A stretch of DNA of 64,000 nt from G020354785 sp964534745. GTDB taxonomy: Bacteria; Bacteroidota; Bacteroidia; Bacteroidales; UBA10428. The translations under genes were made by a program, and so were the position numbers. The stretch covers positions 15,422-79,421 of the forward strand of contig CAZHQW010000009.1 in the NCBI GenBank assembly GCA_964534745.1, given 5' to 3'. Below the pieces are notes generated by a model. It ran no database searches. It saw only the letters and a program-made list of their open reading frames with translations, and was not told where the DNA came from. Positions 33,617 through 42,804 of the stretch are shown here, piece by piece (within the stretch, counting starts at the first letter, position 1; every line of letters starts with the position of its first letter).

Positions 33617-36253
33617 ATGGGAGGGGATAAAGTATATACTAATATGAGCACCGGTCTAACCGGCCTGGACAAAGTAATTCAGGGTGTTATTCCGGGTGAT
33701 AATATTATATGGCAGGTGGATTCCATTGATGATTATATCCCTTATATTAATCCTTTCTATAATGAGGCCATAAGAAATAAAATACCTCTTATATATTTCA
33801 GATTTGCTGAACATAGGGTTTTGCTACCTTCCGGCAACAAGGCAAAAACATATATACTGAATCCTGATGAGGGATTTGAGTCTTTTATCTCTGCAATATT
33901 CGATGTAATTGAAGAGTATGGATACGGTACATATTATATCTTTGACTGTTTGTCTGATCTCGTTGTTGAGTGGTATAGTGATCGTATGATGGCTAACTTT
34001 TTTATGCTTGCATGCCCCTATCTTTATGATTATAAGACCGTCGCATATTTTGGCATACTGCGTAACGTGCATATGCCTATTACAATAAACGCAATTCATA
34101 ATACCGCACAGATTGTATTTGATGTCTACAGGAATAAAGACATATTTTATATCCATCCCCTGAAAGTTTACAAGCGCTATTCACCCACGATGTATATGTT
34201 GCACAGTATGGATGGAGAGGAGTTCAGACCGGTAACCAGAAGTTCTATAATATCGGAAATACTGACATCCATTCCTCAGCCGTGGCTTGATTATACTGTG
34301 CAGAGGCTGGACATATGGAGGAGAAGCTTTTTTGAAGCCCAGGAATTATATAAAAAAGATAATGTTGAACTGACAGGTAAAAAGGTTGACGAACTTTTTA
34401 AACGTCTTCTTAGAATGGCAATTACCAGGGATGCAAGGCTACTTAAGCTGGCTGAGGAGTATCTGCAGCTTTCAGATCTTATAGATATAGGTAAAAGAAT
34501 GATAGGAACCGGACTTATAGGTGGTAAGTCTGTCGGTATGCTTATTGCCAGGGCTATTTTAAATAAGGCAGATGCTCGCTGGAAGGATGTTCTTGAAGAA
34601 CATGATTCATTTTTTGTCGGATCAGATGTATTCTATACCTATCTTATTAGAAATGGTTGCTGGTGGATGAGGAGAAAGCTTAAAAGCAGCGGTTCAGTGT
34701 ATGATGATGCCGAGGAAGTCAGTAAAGTTATTCTTTCCGGTACCTTCCCCGATGATATAAAGGAACAATTTACCGAAATGTTGAATTATTTCGGGCAATC
34801 ACCGATAATAGTCAGATCAAGCAGCCTGCTTGAAGATGCTTACGGGAATTCGTTTTCTGGAAAGTATGAAAGTATATTCTGTGCTAACCAGGGTACTCCC
34901 GAAGAAAGACTTGAACGTTTTATGGCGGCAGTAAGAGTTGTATACGCCAGTACAATGAAAAAGGAAGCACTGGCATACAGGACTCACTGGGGACTCATGG
35001 ATCAGGATGAACAAATGGCCCTCCTTGTCCAGAGGGTATCAGGCGCAAAATATGACAAATACTATCTGCCTCATATTGCAGGAGTAGGATTTTCCTATAA
35101 TCCTTATGTATGGGATAAGGATATTGATCCTGAGGCAGGAATGGTAAGACTGGTATTCGGACTGGGGACCAGGGCTGTTAATCGCTATGATGACGATTAT
35201 ATACGTATTGTAGCTTTGAATGAGCCTCTGAAACGTCCTGAGGCAAATTTTGATGAAGTAAAAAAATATACTCAGAAACGGGTTGATATTCTGGATTTAT
35301 CGGTAAACCAGCTGACATCTGCTTATTTTATGGATATGGCAAAAGTAATTACCGACGTGCCCCTTGAAATGTTTACCTCACGCGATGAAGAACTTGAACG
35401 TATAGCCAGGGAAAGAAATATGGAAAACATATTTTCTCATGTGCTTACATTTAACAGGCTTTTATCTGACAGACAGTTTGTGAATGACCTGAGAGAGATG
35501 CTGGATGTTCTCAGAAAAGCTTATAATTTTCATGTGGATATTGAATTTACAGCCAACTTTCAGGATGAATACAATTACAGGATAAACCTGGTTCAGTGCA
35601 GGCCATTTCAGATTACAGGGGATGTACGTGCACTCAAGATTCCTGAAAATATTGATGACAGTAATCTGATAATAAGGACTAAGGGGCCAATCGTTGGTAA
35701 CAGTATATCTGTGATAATAAACAGGGTCATTTATGTTATTCCGGATGTATATGGAAAGCTGAACATAAGTGACAGGTACTCAATTGCGAGAGTGATAGGA
35801 GAACTTACACATTCTGATAAAACGGGCATTCGGAAGGGAATGAATATTGCACTTATAGGTCCGGGCCGATGGGGCACGACCACACCTTCGCTTGGGGTTC
35901 CCGTTGTATTTTCAGAGATAAATAATGTTTCTGTTTTATGTGAGATAGCATATATGCATGAAGGATTAATTCCTGACGTATCACTGGGAACACACTTCTT
36001 CAATGACATTGTTGAAATGAACATGGTTTATTTTGCAATATACCCCGATAGAAAGGGCTATATTCTGAACAGTGACTTTTTTAGCAACGCGGAAAACAAA
36101 CTTGCTGAATTGCATCCGAATGCCAAATTATGGGCCAATGTTATAAAGGTGATAGATATTGATGAGGACAGGGATGATTATGTTTTAAAACTTACTCTAA
36201 ATTCAATGGAACAGGAGGGTGTATTCTATATCAGCAGCAGGAAGAAGATTTGA
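33617..36253 (+). CDS. KaiC-like N-terminal domain fused to PEP/pyruvate-binding (PPDK_N) domain
   Basis: An 878-residue cytoplasmic protein. Residues ~10-200 resemble a RecA/KaiC domain (STGLTGLDKVIQGVIPGDNI, then YYIFDCLSDLVVEWY as a Walker-B-like strand), but the Walker A lysine loop is absent (IIWQVDSIDDYIPY), so ATP binding there is doubtful. From ~295 a PEP-synthase/PPDK ATP-grasp domain follows (GTGLIGGKSVGMLIARAIL; SPIIVRSSSLLEDAYGNSFS with SGKYES). The phosphohistidine swivelling domain and the PEP-binding barrel of true PEP synthases are missing. The C-terminus has GPGRWGTTTPSLGVPVVFSE. It may phosphorylate an unknown partner or act as a sensor. It is the first gene after the sigma-54 promoter; gltB starts 47 bp later. 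Confidence 0.8.
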   Translation: MGGDKVYTNMSTGLTGLDKVIQGVIPGDNIIWQVDSIDDYIPYINPFYNEAIRNKIPLIYFRFAEHRVLLPSGNKAKTYILNPDEGFESFISAIFDVIEEYGYGTYYIFDCLSDLVVEWYSDRMMANFFMLACPYLYDYKTVAYFGILRNVHMPITINAIHNTAQIVFDVYRNKDIFYIHPLKVYKRYSPTMYMLHSMDGEEFRPVTRSSIISEILTSIPQPWLDYTVQRLDIWRRSFFEAQELYKKDNVELTGKKVDELFKRLLRMAITRDARLLKLAEEYLQLSDLIDIGKRMIGTGLIGGKSVGMLIARAILNKADARWKDVLEEHDSFFVGSDVFYTYLIRNGCWWMRRKLKSSGSVYDDAEEVSKVILSGTFPDDIKEQFTEMLNYFGQSPIIVRSSSLLEDAYGNSFSGKYESIFCANQGTPEERLERFMAAVRVVYASTMKKEALAYRTHWGLMDQDEQMALLVQRVSGAKYDKYYLPHIAGVGFSYNPYVWDKDIDPEAGMVRLVFGLGTRAVNRYDDDYIRIVALNEPLKRPEANFDEVKKYTQKRVDILDLSVNQLTSAYFMDMAKVITDVPLEMFTSRDEELERIARERNMENIFSHVLTFNRLLSDRQFVNDLREMLDVLRKAYNFHVDIEFTANFQDEYNYRINLVQCRPFQITGDVRALKIPENIDDSNLIIRTKGPIVGNSISVIINRVIYVIPDVYGKLNISDRYSIARVIGELTHSDKTGIRKGMNIALIGPGRWGTTTPSLGVPVVFSEINNVSVLCEIAYMHEGLIPDVSLGTHFFNDIVEMNMVYFAIYPDRKGYILNSDFFSNAENKLAELHPNAKLWANVIKVIDIDEDRDDYVLKLTLNSMEQEGVFYISSRKKI

Positions 36254-36300
36254 AAATTTATAGAAGTTTTAATAATCTATTAAATCAGGCATATTTAATT

Positions 36301-39300
36301 ATGAGAAAAGAAGGTTTATATGATCCTTTGTTTGAGCATGATAGCTGTGGTGTGGGTTTTATAGCAAATATAAACGGGCAACCTTCGCATCATCTGATAA
36401 CCGATGGTATAACAATATTGAAAAATCTTGTGCACCGTGGTGCTACAGGAGGTGATCTTAAGACAGGTGACGGTGCCGGGATATTATTGCAAATACCTTA
36501 CCAGTTTTTTTCAAAGGAAACGGTAAAACTGAAATTTAACATTCCTCCAGCCGGGACATATGGCGTAGGCATGCTGTTTCTTCCTCAAAGAGAAGGAGTA
36601 AGGCAAAAAGTTATTACTGTAATTGAAAAGATTATCGGCAGGGAAGGGGGTTCCGTTTTAGGATGGAGAGATGTACCGGTGTGCCCTGGTTGTTTGGGCA
36701 AAACAGCTATTGATTCAATGCCATATATATGCCAGGTTTTTGTGGAAATACCTCCCCTCTCAGATGCAGATCTTGAAAGAAGGTTATACGTCGTTCGGCG
36801 AATAATAGAGAATGAAGTATCCAAAATGAAACTCTCATTGGATGAGTTTTATATACCTTCATTTTCATGTAATACCGTAATTTATAAAGGATTATTCGTT
36901 GCACCCCAGTTTGAAGAGTTTTATCTTGACCTTAAAGACAAAGAATTTCAAAGCGCTATTATTATTGTACACCAGCGCTATAGCACGAATACATTCCCGT
37001 CCTGGTCACTGGCACAGCCCTTCAGGTATATAGCACATAACGGGGAGATTAATACACTGAGAGGCAACATCAACAAGATGAAAGCCCGTGAAAAGACGAT
37101 ATCCTCTGCACTATTCGGTGAAGATATTGCTAAGCTTCTGCCTATAATTAATGCAAATCTAAGTGATTCAGGAATATTTGATAACGTATTTGAGCTTCTG
37201 TTTCAAAGCGGCTTTTGCATAGAACATTCAATGATGATGATGGTGCCTGAAGCTTTCGGAAGCAGATACCATATCAGTGAAGATAAACGTGCGTTTTATG
37301 AATATCATTCGGCAATTATGGAACCGTGGGATGGTCCTGCTGCACTTATATTTACCGATGGTATAAAAGTTGGAGCTGCCCTGGACAGAAACGGACTGAG
37401 ACCTGCAAGGTATACAATTACAAAAAGCGGGAGACTGATAATGGCATCCGAGTTCGGTGTTCTTGAAATTCAGCCTGAAGATGTATTGCAGAAAGGGCAT
37501 CTTTCACCGGGCAAAATGATCATGGTTGATACGCGTAAGAAGCGGATAATATATGACAACGAGATTAAATCCACTATTTCACGCAGAAAGCCATACAGAA
37601 GGTGGCTTGAACAAAACCGCATAGAACTTAAGGGCCTGTTTCAGCCGCCGGGCCCTGTGAGTATAGGACAAGGCTCATTAACATTGAAACAGAGAGTATT
37701 CGGATATACGATCGAAGAGATAAATATGATAATTACCCCTATGGCTGAAAATGCACAGGAGCCGGTGGGCTCAATGGGCAATGATACTGCCCTTGCAGTT
37801 CTATCGGAGAGACCCCAACTTCTATATAACTATTTCAAGCAGCTGTTCGCGCAGGTAACCAATCCGCCCATTGATCCATATCGTGAAAACCTGGTAATGT
37901 CGCTTATGAGTTTCATCGGCAGGGAGAGGAATCTTCTGGAGGAAACACCGCTGCACTGTCACCAGCTTAAACTGCCGCATCCGATATTGACAAATGAAGA
38001 TGTAGATAAGCTTCGTAAAGTTGAGATTGAGGATTTTCGTACAGCGACCGTACCCATTCTATTCAATAAAAGCAGGGATAAGGATATTGAGAAGGCACTC
38101 AGTGAAATATGCAATGAGGTAGTTAAAAAAGTAGACGACGGATACTCGTTAATAATCTTAAGTGACAGGGGTGTTGATGAGAATAATATGGCTGTTCCTG
38201 TTCTTCTTGCCACCGCAGCAGTGCATCACCATCTTGTAAGTGTTGGGAAAAGGCAGCTATCCGGACTTGTAGTAGAAACAGGTGAAGCCAGGGGAATTAT
38301 GCATTTTGCCCTTCTTGTTAGCTATGGGGCTAGTGCTGTAAATCCATACCTGGCTTTTGAAACCATTGCCGATCTTAAGGCTAAAAGCAAGATTTCAGCA
38401 GATATTAAACTGGAGGCAGCTGTTGATAACTATATTACAGCGATAAAAAAAGGATTGCTGAAAATAATGTCCAAAATGGGTGTTTCAACAATACGCAGTT
38501 ACAGGGGAGCCCAGCTCTTTGAGGCAATCGGACTTAATGCGGAATTTATTGACAGGTATTTCCCGGGCACTCCGTCCAGAATAGGGGGAATCGGTCTGTC
38601 ACAGATTTTTGAGGAATCAGTGAAGCGGCATAAAGATGCCTATGAGCTGAATAATCAGGTAAGCGGACTTGATTCAGGCGGAAATATTCATTACCGGAGT
38701 TTTTCGGAAAAGCATATTATTTCACCTGAGGTTATTATGCTTCTGCAAAAGGCAACAAGGGAAAATGATTTCTCTATTTTCAGGGAGTATGCCGGACTGG
38801 TTAATAACAAGGCCAGAAATCTTTGTACACTGCGGGGATTATTCAAATTCAGTGACCGGCAGCCGGTGCCTGTTGAAGAAGTCGAACCGGAAGAGTCAAT
38901 AATAAAGAGATTTGTTACATCGGCAATGTCGTTCGGTTCGATAAGCAGGGAGGCTCATGAAACCCTTGCCATTGCAATGAATAGGCTGGGAGCTGCAAGT
39001 AATTCAGGTGAGGGCGGGGAGGATGAAGAACGGTATAAGGTTTTGCCTAACGGTGATAGCTCTAAAAGCATGATTAAGCAGGTTGCTTCGGCAAGATTCG
39101 GCGTGACAAGCAACTACCTCATTAATTCCAGGGAGTTACAGATTAAGATGGCCCAGGGTGCAAAGCCAGGGGAAGGAGGACAGCTTCCGGGACATAAGGT
39201 GAATACTATAATTGCGAAGGTGAGGCATTCCATACCGGGAGTGATGCTCATATCACCGCCGCCTCATCACGATATATATTCCATTGAAGATCTGTCAGAG

Positions 39301-40824
39301 CTGATCTTTGATCTGAAATGTGCCAGTCCCCATGCTAAAGTATCGGTCAAGCTGGTTGCTGAGGTGGGGGTGGGGACAATAGCTGCAGGTGTGGCAAAAG
39401 GAGGTGCTGACATGGTACTTATAAGCGGCCATGACGGTGGGACGGGAGCATCTCCGGTATCATCGATAAAACATGCTGGTATACCGTGGGAAATGGGACT
39501 TGCAGAAACACAGCAGGTGCTTGTGATGAATAAATTAAGAAACCGCATACGTATACAGGTTGATGGCAAGCTGCATACAGGAAGAGATGTAGTCATAGGA
39601 GCACTTCTTGGGGCAGATGAGTTTGGTTTTGGAACAACAGCACTTATAACCATGGGCTGTGTTATGATGAGGAAGTGCCACCTCAACACCTGTCCGGTTG
39701 GCGTAGCCACCCAGGATCCGCAGCTGAGAAAAAAATTCATAGGCAAACCCGAATATGTGATTAACTTTATGAGGTTTATTGCCCGTGAAGTGCGCGAGAT
39801 AATGGCTGGTCTCGGATTTCGTACATTTAATGAAATGATTGGCCGGTCTGATATGCTTATTGCCGATGACACAGCGGGAAACTGGAAGACAAAGAATCTC
39901 GATTTATCCGGAATTCTGCGCAGGCCCCTGGCAGGAAATAAAAGTAAGCTCCACTTCGTATCTGCAGGAAAACAAGATTTTTCAAATAATATCGATGATG
40001 AGCTTATCGCAAAATCCTTAAATGCTATCGAAAATAAGCGGCAGATAAATATGTTTGCTAATATTCGCAATTCCAACCGTGCGGTGGGGGCATCCCTGAG
40101 TGCTGAGGTTTCTAAAAGGTACGGCTCAGAGGGACTGCCTGAAAATAATGTAAGCTGCAAATTTACAGGCTCTGCAGGCCAGAGTTTCGGTGCTTTTCTT
40201 GCCCGCGGCATCACATTTGAACTTGAAGGCGAATGCAATGATTATATTGGCAAAGGACTGTCCGGGGGCAAGATCATTGTTTATCCCCCTAAAAATTCAC
40301 AATTCAGGCCCCATAATAATATTATCATAGGTAATGTATGCCTTTTCGGGGCTACCAGCGGCGAGGTTTATGTTAACGGGATGGCGGGGGAGAGATTTGC
40401 AGTAAGAAATAGCGGGGCAGTATCTGTTGTTGAGGGAATAGGTGATCACGGCTGTGAATATATGACAGGAGGTGTTGTTGTAATACTGGGGAAAACAGGT
40501 ATAAACTTCGGGGCAGGAATGAGCGGAGGAATAGCATATGTGCTTGACCAGGACCAGCTGTTCGATACAAAATGTAATCTTGAAATGATTGATGTGGAAC
40601 CCCTGGCCGATAAGGCTGACCACAACAGATTATATACTTTAATAAAAAACCATGTTAAATACACGGGCAGTGAATATGCCGGTCGCATACTTAAAGACTG
40701 GAATGAAATGCTGCCGCAATTTGTTAAGGTGATGCCTATTGATTACAGGAGGGCACTTGAAAGAATAAAGAAAGAACAGTCAAAAGATACAGAAGTTGTT
40801 TCACTTACTGAGGAGGTATATTAA
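36301..40824 (+). CDS. gltB: glutamate synthase large subunit
   Basis: A 1507-residue enzyme making two glutamates from glutamine and 2-oxoglutarate. The N-terminal glutamine amidotransferase (class II) begins LYDPLFEHDSCGVGF, Cys16 being the nucleophile after a 15-residue propeptide. The frame extends to TTG 36250, but ATG 36301 fits the family's short propeptide. Later parts are the central domain (~430-720), the FMN domain with KPGEGGQLPGHKVNTIIAKV and the 3Fe-4S cysteines in CVMMRKCHLNTC, and the C-terminal GXGXG beta-helix (GNVCLFGATSGEVYVNG; GGVVVILGKTGINFGAGMSG). The small subunit follows directly. Its place behind a PEP-binding protein and a sigma-54 promoter suggests nitrogen-responsive expression. 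Confidence 0.98.
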   Translation: MRKEGLYDPLFEHDSCGVGFIANINGQPSHHLITDGITILKNLVHRGATGGDLKTGDGAGILLQIPYQFFSKETVKLKFNIPPAGTYGVGMLFLPQREGVRQKVITVIEKIIGREGGSVLGWRDVPVCPGCLGKTAIDSMPYICQVFVEIPPLSDADLERRLYVVRRIIENEVSKMKLSLDEFYIPSFSCNTVIYKGLFVAPQFEEFYLDLKDKEFQSAIIIVHQRYSTNTFPSWSLAQPFRYIAHNGEINTLRGNINKMKAREKTISSALFGEDIAKLLPIINANLSDSGIFDNVFELLFQSGFCIEHSMMMMVPEAFGSRYHISEDKRAFYEYHSAIMEPWDGPAALIFTDGIKVGAALDRNGLRPARYTITKSGRLIMASEFGVLEIQPEDVLQKGHLSPGKMIMVDTRKKRIIYDNEIKSTISRRKPYRRWLEQNRIELKGLFQPPGPVSIGQGSLTLKQRVFGYTIEEINMIITPMAENAQEPVGSMGNDTALAVLSERPQLLYNYFKQLFAQVTNPPIDPYRENLVMSLMSFIGRERNLLEETPLHCHQLKLPHPILTNEDVDKLRKVEIEDFRTATVPILFNKSRDKDIEKALSEICNEVVKKVDDGYSLIILSDRGVDENNMAVPVLLATAAVHHHLVSVGKRQLSGLVVETGEARGIMHFALLVSYGASAVNPYLAFETIADLKAKSKISADIKLEAAVDNYITAIKKGLLKIMSKMGVSTIRSYRGAQLFEAIGLNAEFIDRYFPGTPSRIGGIGLSQIFEESVKRHKDAYELNNQVSGLDSGGNIHYRSFSEKHIISPEVIMLLQKATRENDFSIFREYAGLVNNKARNLCTLRGLFKFSDRQPVPVEEVEPEESIIKRFVTSAMSFGSISREAHETLAIAMNRLGAASNSGEGGEDEERYKVLPNGDSSKSMIKQVASARFGVTSNYLINSRELQIKMAQGAKPGEGGQLPGHKVNTIIAKVRHSIPGVMLISPPPHHDIYSIEDLSELIFDLKCASPHAKVSVKLVAEVGVGTIAAGVAKGGADMVLISGHDGGTGASPVSSIKHAGIPWEMGLAETQQVLVMNKLRNRIRIQVDGKLHTGRDVVIGALLGADEFGFGTTALITMGCVMMRKCHLNTCPVGVATQDPQLRKKFIGKPEYVINFMRFIAREVREIMAGLGFRTFNEMIGRSDMLIADDTAGNWKTKNLDLSGILRRPLAGNKSKLHFVSAGKQDFSNNIDDELIAKSLNAIENKRQINMFANIRNSNRAVGASLSAEVSKRYGSEGLPENNVSCKFTGSAGQSFGAFLARGITFELEGECNDYIGKGLSGGKIIVYPPKNSQFRPHNNIIIGNVCLFGATSGEVYVNGMAGERFAVRNSGAVSVVEGIGDHGCEYMTGGVVVILGKTGINFGAGMSGGIAYVLDQDQLFDTKCNLEMIDVEPLADKADHNRLYTLIKNHVKYTGSEYAGRILKDWNEMLPQFVKVMPIDYRRALERIKKEQSKDTEVVSLTEEVY

Positions 40825-42252
40825 ATGGGTAAAATTTCAGGATTTATTGATTACAAAAGGAAGAATTATTCTTACCTGGCCAAGGAGGAACGCTTAAAGA
40901 ACTATAATGAGTTTATAGTTATGAGCTCAGATGAGGAACTGCGAAATCAGGGAGCACGCTGCATGGATTGCGGCATTCCCTTTTGCCATTCATTTGGATG
41001 TCCCGTTTACAATCTTATACCTGACTGGAATGATCTTGTTTACAGGGATAAATGGCACGAAGCATACGAGCAGCTTGAAAAGACCAATAACCTTCCGGAA
41101 ATTACGGGTCGCGTATGTCCCGCCCCTTGTGAGAGTGCCTGTACGCTGTCGATTAATGACAGTCCGGTTACTATCAAACAGCTTGAGCTGGCAATTATTG
41201 AGAATGCTTTCAGAAAGGGATGGGTTGAACCCAGGCCTGCCTTTACAGAGACAGGCAAGAAGATTGCTGTGGTAGGCTCGGGACCGGCTGGATTAGCAGC
41301 TGCGCAGCAATTAAGACGCAGCGGCCACAAAGTGGTTGTTTTTGAAAAGGATATTAAACCGGGAGGAATACTCAGATACGGGATACCTGACTTCAAGCTT
41401 GAAAAAAAGGTAATAGACAGAAGATTGGAACAGATGGAGAGAGAGGGGATAGAATTTGTTACAGATGTTGTAATAGGTGAGGATCTGTCAGCACACTATC
41501 TGAAGAAAACATATGATGCAATACTCCTTGCTGTTGGAGCAGGAGAGCCCAGGAACCTCGATATACCGGGAAGAGGATTTGAAGGTATATATTTTGCAAT
41601 GGACTATCTGATAAAGTCAAATAAACTTGTTGCCGGCGAGCTGAAGGAACATGAGATTATTAGTGCAAAAGATAAAGTCGTGCTTGTTATCGGGGGCGGC
41701 GATACGGGTTCCGACTGTGTCGGCACAGCAAACAGGCAGGGTGCAAAACATATTTACCAGTTTGAAATACTTCCCATGCCCAGGATATGGAAGGAGGAGT
41801 GGAATCCCGAGTGGCCTGTCTGGCCCTCAATATTAAGAACATCATCTTCACAGGAAGAGGGGTGCGAAAGGCAATGGAATATTCTTACAAAAAAATTCAC
41901 AGGCAGGGGTATAAAGCTGATGAAAGCGACTTTCTCAAAAGTAGAGTGGATAATGGATGAAAAGACAAAAAAAACGAAAATGAAGGAAGTGGGGGGATCG
42001 AATTTTACTCTTGATGTTGACATGGTCCTCCTGGCAACGGGTTTCCTGCACGCCGAGCATAGCAGGCTCCTGAGAGACCTGGGCGTAAAGTTTGATGCCA
42101 GGGGCAATATACAAGCAAATAATAACTATTCGACAAATGTTCCCGCTATATTTGTTGCAGGTGACGCCTCCCTGGGAGCTTCACTGGTAGTGAGAGCCAT
42201 ATACCAGGGGCGTGAGGCCGCAAAGGAGATTAACAGGTTTCTGGGTAAATAG
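40825..42252 (+). CDS. gltD: glutamate synthase small subunit
   Basis: A 475-residue FAD/NAD(P)H oxidoreductase that feeds electrons to GltB. The N-terminal Fe-S region has CMDCGIPFCHSFGCPVYNL and GRVCPAPCESAC. FAD binding is at AVVGSGPAGLAAAQQLRRSG, the second dinucleotide site at VLVIGGGDTGSDCVG, and the C-terminal FAD contact at FVAGDASLGASLVVRAI. Its ATG follows the gltB TAA with no intervening base, so translation is probably coupled. Length is normal for bacterial GltD. Confidence 0.97.
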   Translation: MGKISGFIDYKRKNYSYLAKEERLKNYNEFIVMSSDEELRNQGARCMDCGIPFCHSFGCPVYNLIPDWNDLVYRDKWHEAYEQLEKTNNLPEITGRVCPAPCESACTLSINDSPVTIKQLELAIIENAFRKGWVEPRPAFTETGKKIAVVGSGPAGLAAAQQLRRSGHKVVVFEKDIKPGGILRYGIPDFKLEKKVIDRRLEQMEREGIEFVTDVVIGEDLSAHYLKKTYDAILLAVGAGEPRNLDIPGRGFEGIYFAMDYLIKSNKLVAGELKEHEIISAKDKVVLVIGGGDTGSDCVGTANRQGAKHIYQFEILPMPRIWKEEWNPEWPVWPSILRTSSSQEEGCERQWNILTKKFTGRGIKLMKATFSKVEWIMDEKTKKTKMKEVGGSNFTLDVDMVLLATGFLHAEHSRLLRDLGVKFDARGNIQANNNYSTNVPAIFVAGDASLGASLVVRAIYQGREAAKEINRFLGK

Positions 42253-42315
42253 GATTACTGACAATATATTCCATAATATTTTATATCTTGCCGGTATAAT
42301 TCTTTATAATAGGTC

Positions 42316-42804
42316 ATGGATAAAAAAGACGATAATGCCGGATGTCCCTTTTGCGGGCCCGGACTGCGGAACCTGTCTTTTTATGAGAGCCCTGAATTCA
42401 TAGCCATATATAATGTAGCCCCAATTTTGCCCGGACATGCACTGGTTATTCCCAAAGCACATATTATTAGCTTTTTTGAACTGTCGGACCGGGAACTTTT
42501 TGAATTCATAAAATTCAGCAGGACCGTAATAAAGATACTGGCAAAAGCATTCAATACTGAAGCATTTAACTGGACGCTGCAGGAAAAAGCTGAAGCGGGA
42601 CAGTCAATTGCACACATGCATATTCATATCATGCCCAGAAAGCCGGAAGATCTGGCCCATCCCGGAGACTGGTATCCCAAATTAAAATATAATATCAATG
42701 ATATTCTTGACAGCCATAAAAGAGAGAGGTTAACAGATGATCAGCTGAGAACGATTGTTGAAAAACTAAGAAGCATATCTGCCGAATTCAGTCGTCAACT
42801 TTAA
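42316..42804 (+). CDS. HIT-family hydrolase, Fhit-like
   Basis: A 162-residue histidine-triad protein. The active-site motif is AEAGQSIAHMHIHIMPR, with the H-x-H-x-H triad. The AGQ-x-x-x-H spacing resembles Fhit-type dinucleoside polyphosphate hydrolases rather than HinT. N-terminal CPFCGPGLRNLSFYESPEFI has a C-x2-C pair as in zinc-binding HIT proteins. ILPGHALVIPKAHIISFFEL is the conserved substrate-pocket strand. It probably hydrolyses Ap3A/Ap4A-like nucleotides. It ends inside the last 17 bases of recJ, in convergent orientation. Confidence 0.88.
   Translation: MDKKDDNAGCPFCGPGLRNLSFYESPEFIAIYNVAPILPGHALVIPKAHIISFFELSDRELFEFIKFSRTVIKILAKAFNTEAFNWTLQEKAEAGQSIAHMHIHIMPRKPEDLAHPGDWYPKLKYNINDILDSHKRERLTDDQLRTIVEKLRSISAEFSRQL

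Noticed and set aside
36250..36300. TTG start for gltB overlapping the upstream stop
   Set aside because: The ATG at 36301 gives the short propeptide expected before the catalytic Cys; the 17 extra residues match nothing in the family.
39267..40238. 323-codon open frame on the minus strand inside gltB
   Set aside because: It overlaps conserved FMN and C-terminal coding sequence of gltB. Its translation shows a low-complexity Ser/Pro-rich composition with no recognisable domain, as expected of a shadow frame.
41050..41065. TGGCAC within gltD as a sigma-54 -24 element
   Set aside because: No TTGC follows at the right spacing and it lies inside a coding region.
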